A stretch of 64,000 nucleotides of DNA from Metabacillus crassostreae. GTDB taxonomy: Bacteria; Bacillota; Bacilli; Bacillales; Bacillaceae. Shown here piece after piece: positions 32,816 to 41,415 of the stretch (within the stretch, counting starts at the first letter, position 1; every line of letters begins with the position of its first letter). The stretch spans positions 310,001 through 374,000 of the forward strand of contig NZ_JAFBDU010000002.1 in assembly GCF_016908395.1 (NCBI RefSeq). The letters run 5' to 3'. The notes beneath the pieces are model-generated. The model had not been told where the DNA came from and made no database searches. It saw only the letters and a program-made list of their open reading frames with translations. The position numbers were made by a program, and so were the translations under genes.

Positions 32816-34306
32816 TTACTTCCAAATTGATTCTAGTTCAGTTATTTTTAATGTTGAGACATTTGTACTTCCCCCATTTGAGACCAATGTGAGACCTTTG
32901 CCAATCTCACTCGGGAAAATTAAGCTAGTCATGGCAATCTTACCATCATTTGCAAATAATTCGATTGATGAGGTATCAATAAACAGTTGAAGCTTTACTT
33001 TATTATTTTTCATTTTTAAGGGTGCTTCTTGTACTGCTGGGAATGATGCTGAGAAACTATTTTCCCCTGAATTCCTTCGATCTACTAGTAGTGAACTATT
33101 CCTAACGTCATAACTAATAATGGTTTTTTCATTCTCTGAATGCTCAATGAGTAAATCAAATTTCTTTGAATTTATTTGTTCCAATTCAATTTCAATCTCT
33201 ATTAACTTATTGTTCAAGTCAAAACAAAAAGAATTGTTAGAGTCAATGGTGAACTCTTTATGAATATTCGTCTTTTTTCTTATTGTATTAATTTCTGATA
33301 CAGGTTTTTGAGCTAAGCGAACTCCTTCTTCGGTAGAAATCAATGACAACTCTCTTGGAACTGTCATTGCGCTTCTCCACTCATTCGTTGGTACTTGATT
33401 CGCATAACGCCAGTTGCTCATCCACCCAATATAAATTCTTCTTTCGTCTGGTGAATCAGACCAGGTAACACCAGCATAATTATCTCTTCCATAATCTAAC
33501 CAAAGGATTGTATCATCGTCATTGTCATTTACAAAGGTTGTACCATCAAATTGACCAATGAAATATTGTGTTCTAGAACCTTCTATAAATTCCGGGTTAT
33601 CTCCAATACTTACCAACATAGCCCATTTATGATTGCTATTTTCATTATCAATAGGTAATTGAAATAGGTCGGGGCACTCCCAAACTCCCTCATGTGAACC
33701 AGCTTTATTTCCGAATTCACTTGCAAACTCCCAATTTTTTAAGTTTAAAGATGTGTAAATCGTGATAGATTGTTCAGTAGCTAATACCATAACCCATTTA
33801 TTGGTATCATGATGCCAAAATACCTTAGGATCACGATAATCCGTTATATTCACATCTGAAAGTACTGGATTCCCTTCATATTTCACCCAAGTTCTTCCAT
33901 TATCCTTACTATAAGCTAAACTTTGTCTTTGACGAGGTCGATCAGAATCCGGATAGTTATCAGCACTCGTATAAATAGCTACCAGTCCAGGTTGATCATC
34001 GAAAAATCCAGAAGTATTATTCCAATCAACTATTGCACTACCAGAAAAAATCGCTCCATGTTCGTCTGGAAATAATGCTATCGGAAGGTGGTCCCAATGA
34101 ATTAAATCTTTACTAACTGCATGGCCCCAATGCATAGGGCCCCAAGTTGTGCCAAATGGATGGTGTTGATAAAACAAGTGATACTCATCATTGAAAAATA
34201 CCATACCGTTAGGGTCATTCATCCATTTCTCTTCTGGTGTGAAATGGAATTGAGGACGATACTGCTCTTGATATTTTTGTACAACTTTATTAGATTGCAT
34301 TGTCAT
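32816..34306 (-). CDS. GH32 sucrose-6-phosphate hydrolase / fructan hydrolase
   Basis: 496-residue cytosolic beta-fructosidase. The five-bladed propeller carries WMNDPNG (nucleophile Asp31), FSGSAIVDWNNTSGF, YRDPKVFWH (stabilising Asp) and WECPDLFQL (acid/base Glu). The C-terminal beta-sandwich (about 340-496) ends LKITELESIWK. No signal peptide, so it acts on imported sucrose or fructo-oligosaccharides, consistent with the ABC importer encoded upstream. The start is ATG at 34306; GTG nine bases earlier is part of the ribosome binding site AAGGTG. Between this and the solute-binding gene there are about 90 bases. It resembles SacA/ScrB in layout, but without a PTS gene nearby the substrate is more likely unphosphorylated. 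Confidence 0.92.
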   Translation of the reverse strand: MTMQSNKVVQKYQEQYRPQFHFTPEEKWMNDPNGMVFFNDEYHLFYQHHPFGTTWGPMHWGHAVSKDLIHWDHLPIALFPDEHGAIFSGSAIVDWNNTSGFFDDQPGLVAIYTSADNYPDSDRPRQRQSLAYSKDNGRTWVKYEGNPVLSDVNITDYRDPKVFWHHDTNKWVMVLATEQSITIYTSLNLKNWEFASEFGNKAGSHEGVWECPDLFQLPIDNENSNHKWAMLVSIGDNPEFIEGSRTQYFIGQFDGTTFVNDNDDDTILWLDYGRDNYAGVTWSDSPDERRIYIGWMSNWRYANQVPTNEWRSAMTVPRELSLISTEEGVRLAQKPVSEINTIRKKTNIHKEFTIDSNNSFCFDLNNKLIEIEIELEQINSKKFDLLIEHSENEKTIISYDVRNSSLLVDRRNSGENSFSASFPAVQEAPLKMKNNKVKLQLFIDTSSIELFANDGKIAMTSLIFPSEIGKGLTLVSNGGSTNVSTLKITELESIWK

Positions 34307-34402
34307 AGTTTTCACCTTTTCTTAAATTAATTTTCTACTATTATCCGAATAGATGTACCATGCCACAGCATCGTCCATCCACCTAGTCATTAATCTAATC
34401 TA

Positions 34403-36016
34403 TTATTGCTGATTTCGATCATATCCTGCTTGTTTAATTTCTAACCATTCTTGTAACCCAAGTCGGTCTAACTCTGCTAAATGACCATCCCACTCTTCTT
34501 CAACTTTTCCATTTGTGATCCATTCTGCTTTTTTCCTTTCAATATAAGGAAATAAATCCGCTTCTATTGTTGAAAGTTTATCTAATTCTTCGATTGAGAA
34601 AAACACTTTTGGATAAATGTTTTCTGCTTTCATATCTGGTACCATAACATCTTTCATTAATCCTAATCTCCATGCTGCATCGTCTGGTTTAGTCGTAACA
34701 TTTCCATAATATTCATCCAGAATCGCTAATGGCCCACCGATAGATGTTTTCTCTCTTAATTCAACAGGAGCTGCACCCTTTAATGGAAGGTGCTTTAGCA
34801 TATTAGCGCTTTCATCCAATTCAAAAATGTTTTGCTGTGTTTCATCTCCATACGTACCCCAGTTGTTTTGAACAGATTGAAGTGGATCATAGAGTTCGTC
34901 GATCCATTTTGCTGTTAATTCTAAGTTTTTGTTTGCACTTGTAATAACCATTCTACCTCTATCGAAGCCCATTCCATTTGTTCTTGCTACATTTTCATGT
35001 CCATCTGAACCTTCTAGTGCAGGCATTAAATCATATTTATCATTCATCCCAGTGATATTTGCTTTATCCCATGTGAAATATAATCCATAGCGCTCTTCTT
35101 TTCCTTTTGCAAGATACGTATTCCAATCCTGCTCAAATGCCTCAATGTCAATTAAACCTTCATCATATAGTTCATTGAAAAATTCGATCGCTTCCTTATA
35201 TCCCTCGTCTGCAGCTGTTAGTTTTACTTCGCCCTCATTCGTTACAACAGTATGATCCCAGTTTTCCCCTAGACCAAATGAACCAAATAAGAATGATAGA
35301 TCCTCGCCACCATGATTAATGATGAAAGACAATGGAATTTCATCTGCTTCCCCGTTACCATTTGGATCTTGAGTTTTAAAAGCAATTAATACTTCTTTTA
35401 ATTCCTCAGTAGTCGTTGGCATTTTCAAACTTAAATTATTCAACCATTCAACGTTAATCCAAGGAAAATCGTCCACTGAATGAATACTTTCTTTCCCTGA
35501 TCCTAGTTCCTCAATCCAAGGAAACGAATAAATATGCCCATCAGGTGCAGTCATCATTGCTTTATACTCAGGTGCAGCATCAAGCACTTTTTGTAAGTTT
35601 GGCATATGTTGTTCGATTAATTCTTCAACTGGAACAATTGCTCCATCTTTTGCTAGTTTTAATAATTCATAGTCACTATAACCTGCATTCAATATTGCAT
35701 CCGGCAGCGCTCCGCTAGCAATGGCTAAATTTCTTTTTTCAACAAATGTATCCGATGTATAGTTCGTCCAATCAATATGAACCCCTGTTTCATCTTCTAA
35801 TCTTTGATAAATGAGTTTTTCATTTGGATCATTTGGTGCTAATGGGGAACTTTGTGTCAACATTTTTAATGTAACCTTCTCTTCTAATGGAAATGAAATC
35901 TCTTTAATTTCAAAAGCCTCAGATGAAGCACTTTCATTACTTTTATTACTACATCCCGTAGCAACTAACGCTCCGGAGAGTACCAATGCAGAAATAGTTT
36001 TATACATTTTTTTCAT
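34403..36016 (-). CDS. Extracellular solute-binding lipoprotein (LplA type)
   Basis: 537-residue lipoprotein with the lipobox VATGC (Cys22). It belongs to the long solute-binding group (LplA/YtcQ type, about 500-560 residues) that works with the paired permeases LplB and LplC and a shared MsmX ATPase. Family-typical parts are LKMLTQSSPLAPNDPNEKLI, NYTSDTFVEKRNLAIASGAL and DGHIYSFPWIEELG. By context it binds fructo-oligosaccharide or a related sugar and hands it to the permeases at 36039 and 36930. The start ATG has GGGGGT upstream. It lies 22 bases behind the second permease gene. Confidence 0.9.
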   Translation of the reverse strand: MKKMYKTISALVLSGALVATGCSNKSNESASSEAFEIKEISFPLEEKVTLKMLTQSSPLAPNDPNEKLIYQRLEDETGVHIDWTNYTSDTFVEKRNLAIASGALPDAILNAGYSDYELLKLAKDGAIVPVEELIEQHMPNLQKVLDAAPEYKAMMTAPDGHIYSFPWIEELGSGKESIHSVDDFPWINVEWLNNLSLKMPTTTEELKEVLIAFKTQDPNGNGEADEIPLSFIINHGGEDLSFLFGSFGLGENWDHTVVTNEGEVKLTAADEGYKEAIEFFNELYDEGLIDIEAFEQDWNTYLAKGKEERYGLYFTWDKANITGMNDKYDLMPALEGSDGHENVARTNGMGFDRGRMVITSANKNLELTAKWIDELYDPLQSVQNNWGTYGDETQQNIFELDESANMLKHLPLKGAAPVELREKTSIGGPLAILDEYYGNVTTKPDDAAWRLGLMKDVMVPDMKAENIYPKVFFSIEELDKLSTIEADLFPYIERKKAEWITNGKVEEEWDGHLAELDRLGLQEWLEIKQAGYDRNQQ

Positions 36017-36038
36017 AGTAAACCCCCACTTTTTTTTA

Positions 36039-36914
36039 TTATTTTAAAGATCCAACCATAACACCTTTTTCAAAATATTTCTGGAAGAATGGATACATAA
36101 CAATTAATGGTAAGCTGGCAATGACAATCGATGAATACTTAATCATTTCTGAAATCTTTTGCAACTCAGCTCTTGCAAGTTGATCACTAATCATTCCAGG
36201 CTGTACCTCGTTTTGAATTAATATAGAACGTAATACCAATTGCAATGGATAGAGATCTCGATCTTCAAGATAAATCATCGCATCAAAATAAGCATTCCAT
36301 TGACCGATAAAAGCATATAAAGCTAGAACAAAAATAATTGGTTTAGACAAAGGGAAGACTATTTTTAGGAATATCTTGAATTCTGATGCACCATCTATTC
36401 TTGCTGCTTCCTTTAACTCTTTTGGAATCGATTTAAAATAGGTTCGAGCTAAAATAATAAACCATACATTAATAGCATTTGGAACAATTATCGACCAAAT
36501 TGTATTAAGCATCCCTAAATCTCGGACAACTAAATAGGTTGGGATTAATCCCCCATTAAAAAACATTGTAATGAGAAAGAATACCATAATTATTTTTCTA
36601 CCAACTAAACCATCTGTGGATAACGTATATCCCGCAAGGATACAAACTATTACTGTTACAATTGTAAATCCAGTTGAATAGAGAATTGAATTTATGAACC
36701 CTTTCACAATGGTACCATCAGTAAAAATTCTCTTGTAGCCTTCAAAGGTCCAATCAGATGTATTTATCTTAAATCCTTTGCTAAGTAGCGCATTAGGTTC
36801 TAGAAAAGAAGCGAGCAATACATATAAGAGTGGCAAAACAACAATCATGACAATGACACTTAACAGAACTTTATTAATAAGAAGTATTAATTTATCAGTT
36901 TTTGAATTATTCAT
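36039..36914 (-). CDS. ABC sugar permease (LplC/YtcP type)
   Basis: 291-residue inner-membrane permease with six helices. The EAA loop that contacts the ATPase is EAARIDGASEFKIFLKIVFP at about residues 185-205. N-terminus MNNSKTDKLILLINKVLLSV then IVMIVVLPLLYVLLASF and the ending KYFEKGVMVGSLK are typical for LplC. It pairs with the next upstream gene. The start ATG has AAAGGAGG 8 bases upstream; the upstream gene ends 15 bases before. No ATPase gene is in the operon, which is the rule for MsmX-dependent importers. Confidence 0.93.
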   Translation of the reverse strand: MNNSKTDKLILLINKVLLSVIVMIVVLPLLYVLLASFLEPNALLSKGFKINTSDWTFEGYKRIFTDGTIVKGFINSILYSTGFTIVTVIVCILAGYTLSTDGLVGRKIIMVFFLITMFFNGGLIPTYLVVRDLGMLNTIWSIIVPNAINVWFIILARTYFKSIPKELKEAARIDGASEFKIFLKIVFPLSKPIIFVLALYAFIGQWNAYFDAMIYLEDRDLYPLQLVLRSILIQNEVQPGMISDQLARAELQKISEMIKYSSIVIASLPLIVMYPFFQKYFEKGVMVGSLK

Positions 36915-36929
36915 TCATTTTCCTCCTTT

Positions 36930-37895
36930 CTATAAAAGACCTTCACCTTCATTTAGCTTTTTCACCACTTGATTGACAAAGACGAGTAAAATCACATTAA
37001 TAACTGCGTTAAATAATCCAACTGCAGTTGCAAATGAATAGTCGCCTGCTTGTAAACCTCGTTTATATACATAGGTTGGAATAATTTCCGAGGATGGCAG
37101 GTTCATTGATGTTTGTAATAGGTAAGCCTTCTCAAAACCGATAGCCATAATGCCTCCAGCAGCTAGAATAAATAGCACTGCCATAACCGGTTTCAATGTG
37201 GGAAGGTCAATATGCCAAATTCGTTGTAAGAGTGATGCCCCATCAACTGTTGCTGCATCATGAAGTTGCGGATCCACATTCGCAAGTGCTGCAACGTAAA
37301 TAATCGATGCCCATCCAGCTCCTTGCCATACTCCAGACCAGATGTAGATCGTTCTAAATGCTTCTGGATCAGACATAAATGATATAGGCTTATCCATGAA
37401 AATAGATAATATAGTATTAATTGGACCAGTCGGTGATAAAAATAAGAAAACCATTCCTGAAACAACTACTACTGAAATAAAATGTGGTGCATAAAGAAAT
37501 AATTGAACATTCTTTTTTATTTTTGTTCTTCGCACCTGATTTAACATGAGAGCTAATATGACGGGAATCGGAAATCCAATGAGAAGTTCAAAAGAACTTA
37601 ATTTAAGCGTATTCATAAAAATTTCCATGAAATTAGGTGATGTTAAAAAGTTCGTGAAATGCTTAAAACCAACCCATTCACTGCCCGTGATTCCCTTAAT
37701 TGGACTAAAATCTTTAAATGCAATGGTTGCCCCATACATTGGTACATACTTAAAAATGATTGTAAGGATAACAGCAGGAGCAAGGAGTAAATAAAGAATG
37801 TAGTTCTGTTTAATATACTCAAATTGACTCTTTATTTTAGATGCAACTTTGATTTGTTTTGCTGGTCCTTTGTTAGCCTTTACTAATTCTTGCAA
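36930..37895 (-). CDS. ABC sugar permease (LplB type)
   Basis: 321-residue permease with a longer N-terminal cytosolic part (MQELVKANKGPAKQIKVASK) and six helices. The EAA-like loop is DAATVDGASLLQRIWHIDLP at about residues 220-240. The sequence YVPMYGATIAFKDFSPIKGI is characteristic of LplB proteins. First gene of the leftward fructan operon: LplB, LplC, solute-binding protein, GH32, kinase. The start is TTG at 37895 with AAGGAGG 9 bases upstream. A cre site lies 35 bases before it, and a probable promoter further up. Confidence 0.93.
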   Translation of the reverse strand: MQELVKANKGPAKQIKVASKIKSQFEYIKQNYILYLLLAPAVILTIIFKYVPMYGATIAFKDFSPIKGITGSEWVGFKHFTNFLTSPNFMEIFMNTLKLSSFELLIGFPIPVILALMLNQVRRTKIKKNVQLFLYAPHFISVVVVSGMVFLFLSPTGPINTILSIFMDKPISFMSDPEAFRTIYIWSGVWQGAGWASIIYVAALANVDPQLHDAATVDGASLLQRIWHIDLPTLKPVMAVLFILAAGGIMAIGFEKAYLLQTSMNLPSSEIIPTYVYKRGLQAGDYSFATAVGLFNAVINVILLVFVNQVVKKLNEGEGLL

Positions 37896-37929
37896 TATAT
37901 TAACCTCCTTATTTGAAAGTAACCACTAT

Positions 37930-37943
37930 TGATAACGATTTCA
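37930..37943 (-). promoter_or_regulatory. Probable cre site of the fructan operon
   Basis: TGATAACGATTTCA matches the cre consensus at 13 of 14 positions. It lies in the leader about 80 bases downstream of a probable sigma-A promoter (TTGAAA 38053-38058, 18 bases, TGTTAT 38029-38034), so CcpA would act as a roadblock. Confidence 0.65.
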
Positions 37944-38106
37944 TTTTTACGTGTGAATAATTTGCAATGTATGCTCGTTCATTAGTTTTCCCCTCTCGTT
38001 GTTTAGTTCTCTCTCTGTGATTTCTACTATAACAAAATCGAAACTTATAATATTTCAAATTTTTTGGTTGTGAATATTAAATTTCTTTGGTTCTTATTTT
38101 ATTCCA

Positions 38107-38140
38107 GAAAAAATCCCCTAGCTTAAAAACTAGAGGATTA
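38107..38140 (-). terminator. Terminator of the sensor/regulator operon
   Basis: AATCCTCTAG / CTAGGGGATT stem, loop TTTTTAAG and a T6 run leftward. It overlaps the stop codon of the solute-binding gene at 38138. Confidence 0.85.
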
Positions 38141-39484
38141 GAAGTCTTTTGGATTTTTAATATCATTTAAACTATTATTAATTTTCTCCACAGCTTCTTT
38201 TGCGGAAGCCTCTACATTTTCCCCGCCTATACCAACATCCTCAAATAATGTCTTAATCGCTTCACTTACAGCAGGATAGACAGGTGTAACTGGGCGGTTC
38301 TTAGAGTATTTTTGAGTTTGTTGTATAAATATGTTTTTCGGGTATTCATTAAGTTCAGGAAATGCATTAACTACTGAGTATCTCGCAGATAAATCACCTG
38401 TCATTTCAACATATTTTTTTGAGCCTTCAAAACTTGTAGCATATTTAATAAATTCCCACGCTTCTTCAGGATATTTAGATTTTGCTGAGATCCCAAGAGC
38501 CCAACCACCTTTTGGTGTAACTTGATTATTCATCTTTGGTAACGGCGCAACTCCAAAATCTTCCCCTAATTTAAAGTCAGGATAATTCTTTTCAAGGTCT
38601 GCAAATACCCATGAGCCCATAACTGTCATTGCAAGCTTTCCCGTCTCAAACGGATTAGGTGGTAATTCAACCGCAGCAACTTTATGTTTGTGATAGAGAT
38701 CTTGATAAAATTGTAATGCCTTTAAAGCTTCATCCGAATTTAAGTAGCCCTCTGCTGATGTAGCATTAGGGTTAAGAACTTCAGCACCAAACTGCCATAG
38801 AAGTGGAAGTTTAAAGTAAGCAGGAGCTTCCCCCGCACCAAATCCCTGTGCTGGATCAATTCCATACACACCATTCACAGAATTCGTTATTTTTTTTGTA
38901 GCCTCTAATACCTCATCCCAAGTCATCGGTTTATTAGGATCTTTAGATGGGAATGGCACCCCCGCCTCCTTAAATAGGTGCATATTATAAAATAAGGCTA
39001 CACCAGATTCTACCATTGGTGAAAGGTAAATTTCATCTTCATACGTTAATCCCTTCAATGTAGTAGGAGGTATATCTTCAATATCACCTTCGGCTTTCAT
39101 ATATTGATCAATAGATAAAAGAGATCCTGAATTTGCATAAAGAGCTAAGTATGGGGTATCAATTGCCATAATATCAGGTGGATTTCCTGCAGCGATTTCT
39201 GTTCGCAACCTTAATTCATAGTCTGCATATGGAATAGATACCATCTTAATTTTGATGGAAGGGTGTGACGCCTCAAAAGTTGAAATTAAAGCTTCATAAG
39301 CTTTATTCTCTGATGTAGTCCCATTATTTCGCCAAAATGTGAGGTAAATCTTATCTTTTTCATCAATTTGATTCTTCCATTGTCCTTTTTGGTCATTTGA
39401 GTAGTTATAAAAAAAAGACAAAGTATAACAAGCTAGTATCATGAAAATAATTATAATAGTAATAACTGCTACTTTCTTTATCAT
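38138..39484 (-). CDS. Membrane-anchored sugar-binding protein next to a two-component system
   Basis: 448-residue family-1 (maltose-binding type) solute-binding protein. N-terminal hydrophobic segment at about 3-27 containing LACYTLS, a poor lipobox, so it is either a lipoprotein (Cys19) or an uncleaved anchor. The mature part has YLTFWRNNGTTSENKAYEAL, AAGNPPDIMAIDTPYLALYA, GSWVFADLEKNYPDFKLGED and WEFIKYATSFEGSKKYVEMT. It lies 24 bases after the response regulator and has no permease of its own. It may bind the sugar signal and present it to the histidine kinase, or it may supply the LplBC permeases. The start ATG has GAAGGGA upstream. Confidence 0.85.
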   Translation of the reverse strand: MIKKVAVITIIIIFMILACYTLSFFYNYSNDQKGQWKNQIDEKDKIYLTFWRNNGTTSENKAYEALISTFEASHPSIKIKMVSIPYADYELRLRTEIAAGNPPDIMAIDTPYLALYANSGSLLSIDQYMKAEGDIEDIPPTTLKGLTYEDEIYLSPMVESGVALFYNMHLFKEAGVPFPSKDPNKPMTWDEVLEATKKITNSVNGVYGIDPAQGFGAGEAPAYFKLPLLWQFGAEVLNPNATSAEGYLNSDEALKALQFYQDLYHKHKVAAVELPPNPFETGKLAMTVMGSWVFADLEKNYPDFKLGEDFGVAPLPKMNNQVTPKGGWALGISAKSKYPEEAWEFIKYATSFEGSKKYVEMTGDLSARYSVVNAFPELNEYPKNIFIQQTQKYSKNRPVTPVYPAVSEAIKTLFEDVGIGGENVEASAKEAVEKINNSLNDIKNPKDF

Positions 39485-39508
39485 ACGGTTCCCTTCTTTG
39501 TTACGAAT

Positions 39509-41104
39509 TTATCTATTCAAATGTTGCGATTTACGGAATTCAACTGGAGTTTGACCAAAGTGTTTTTTAAATACAGTACTAAAATAACCTGAATTTGAAA
39601 AACCCACTAAGTGAGCTACGTCAATTATTTTTAGTTGTTTATCTTTTAAAAATGCTTTAGCATGATCCATTCGTAAGGTGATTAAATAATCACTAAAGTT
39701 TTGACCAATGTTGTGTTTAAAAATTTCAGACAAATAAGTACTATTAATATGGAACTTATCTGCCAAAGTAGTAAGTGAAATTTCATTTGCATAATGCTGA
39801 TCTAAATAGCGACGAACATTTTCTACGATTGCTACCCCATTTGAGGAGCAACGGTCTTCATGTACCTTTTCAATGATAGAGTGCGCCAAATGAATGAGTT
39901 GTTCTATGACCCTGTTTTGAGAGTTAAGCTCCCATATCCTCTGTTGGCAATTCCATATCGTATTATTTATTTCAATCGTATCAATATCATACTTTTTTGC
40001 TAAAAAACCTAACATAAATAGCACTCTATTGGCAACAAACGAAAAGGACATAATCGATTGGTTATTCATTTCTCCCAAAATTGAATATATAGTTTTCTTA
40101 AAGTCCTCATGATTTTCAGTTTCAATCGTGTTAATTAATTTCTTTTCAACATCAGCTGTAAACTCAAATACCTCCTTATTCGTAGTCTCCTCGATCACCT
40201 GCGATTGTGAGCCTAATTGGCTTTGACTCCAAGAAAGCAATGCTGATATATATCCATTCTTACATTCTGTCAGACCAGTAACAACCTTTCCAATACCTAT
40301 CACTGTTTCTATGTTCATGAATTCCTTTACATGTCGTTGAATTTTTCTAATCAATGGAGATTTAGAATTTAACTGGCTGGAATCTACTCGATTGATAAAG
40401 TGAATCATATTTGCATAACTTGCATCATAGAAAGAATAAGTTCCATCGTGTTCTTTAGCTATTTCCCTGCATAGCATTCTAAAAGGAAGCCACAGTTCCT
40501 TTATATTAAATGCCTGTTCTGTACCTCTTACCTCCACCGTTACAAACTGAAAATGTACGTCTTCATTCGCAAAATCATTTAACTGCAATTGCTTAAGCCT
40601 CTCACTTGTAACTGTAAGTTCTGACCATTCTTCCTTAACCAAATGGAGCAAATATTGTTCCCGCATTTCTTCCACTTGGTTGTGAACCATCCTTTTAATT
40701 TGATCTGATTCGAGTTGTCTTTTCTTTTCTTTCTCTATTTCCGATCTAATTCGTCTCAAAGCTTCTACTAATTCATCGGGAGCGACTGGTTTTAAAAGGT
40801 AATCTTTCACACCTTCTATCATCGATGATCTTACATACTCAAAATCGGAATAACCTGATAAGACGATTACTTTAACATTCAGATGTTCACGATGACATTG
40901 TTTCACAAATTGAATACCATCCATGATTGGCATCCTTACATCTGTTATGACAACATCTACCTTCATCTTTTTTAACAAGTCCAGTGATTCTTGTCCATTC
41001 GAAGCTTCTTCAACGATTTGAAAACCTTCCTCTTCCCACTCTACTTTCATTCGTAACCCTTTTCGAATTTGTATTTCATCATCTGCAATGATTACCTTTA
41101 ACAT
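39509..41104 (-). CDS. Response regulator, receiver plus AraC-type DNA-binding (YesN-like)
   Basis: 531-residue regulator. REC domain at 1-120 with DDE, phospho-acceptor Asp54 in VVITDVRMPIMDG, and the conserved Lys in YLLKPVAPDEL. A middle region of unknown fold (120-420) is typical for YesN proteins. The AraC double HTH is at about 430-531: YANEISLTTLADKFHINSTY and then IIDVAHLVGFSNSGYFSTVF with FGQTPVEFR. It should activate sugar genes nearby, most simply the LplB operon downstream of its own operon. The start is ATG at 41104 with GGGGGG upstream; the frame can be extended to 41146 but has no ribosome binding site there. Confidence 0.93.
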   Translation of the reverse strand: MLKVIIADDEIQIRKGLRMKVEWEEEGFQIVEEASNGQESLDLLKKMKVDVVITDVRMPIMDGIQFVKQCHREHLNVKVIVLSGYSDFEYVRSSMIEGVKDYLLKPVAPDELVEALRRIRSEIEKEKKRQLESDQIKRMVHNQVEEMREQYLLHLVKEEWSELTVTSERLKQLQLNDFANEDVHFQFVTVEVRGTEQAFNIKELWLPFRMLCREIAKEHDGTYSFYDASYANMIHFINRVDSSQLNSKSPLIRKIQRHVKEFMNIETVIGIGKVVTGLTECKNGYISALLSWSQSQLGSQSQVIEETTNKEVFEFTADVEKKLINTIETENHEDFKKTIYSILGEMNNQSIMSFSFVANRVLFMLGFLAKKYDIDTIEINNTIWNCQQRIWELNSQNRVIEQLIHLAHSIIEKVHEDRCSSNGVAIVENVRRYLDQHYANEISLTTLADKFHINSTYLSEIFKHNIGQNFSDYLITLRMDHAKAFLKDKQLKIIDVAHLVGFSNSGYFSTVFKKHFGQTPVEFRKSQHLNR

Positions 41105-41415
41105 GTATATCCCCCCAATAACTTGATTGCTTGTTGAAATATCCATTTTAAACTTAAGTGGTTTATGATAAGTGATAAAATATGCTTTCCCGAAAAAAGC
41201 CTGATAGTTTCTCTAACCATATGAAGAAGAGAAATCCACCTTACTAATGGGAGTTTCTTTTTATACAAGGCTCTTTTCTGAAAGATTCTTGCTAATTGAC
41301 CTAATTATGCAGTGGAAACATTGTTGTTATGGCAAAATAGGTACTATCCTATGAAGAAAAGATGCCACTATGCTTTATATAGTGCTGTTTACTTGGAGTT
41401 GTTAAAGCAACAAGT

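Noticed and set aside
41215-41262. Hairpin AGAAATCCACC / GGGAGTTTCT with T-run on the + strand between kinase and regulator genes
   Set aside because: The T-run points rightward while both genes run leftward, and the stem has mismatches; no role in the operon is evident.
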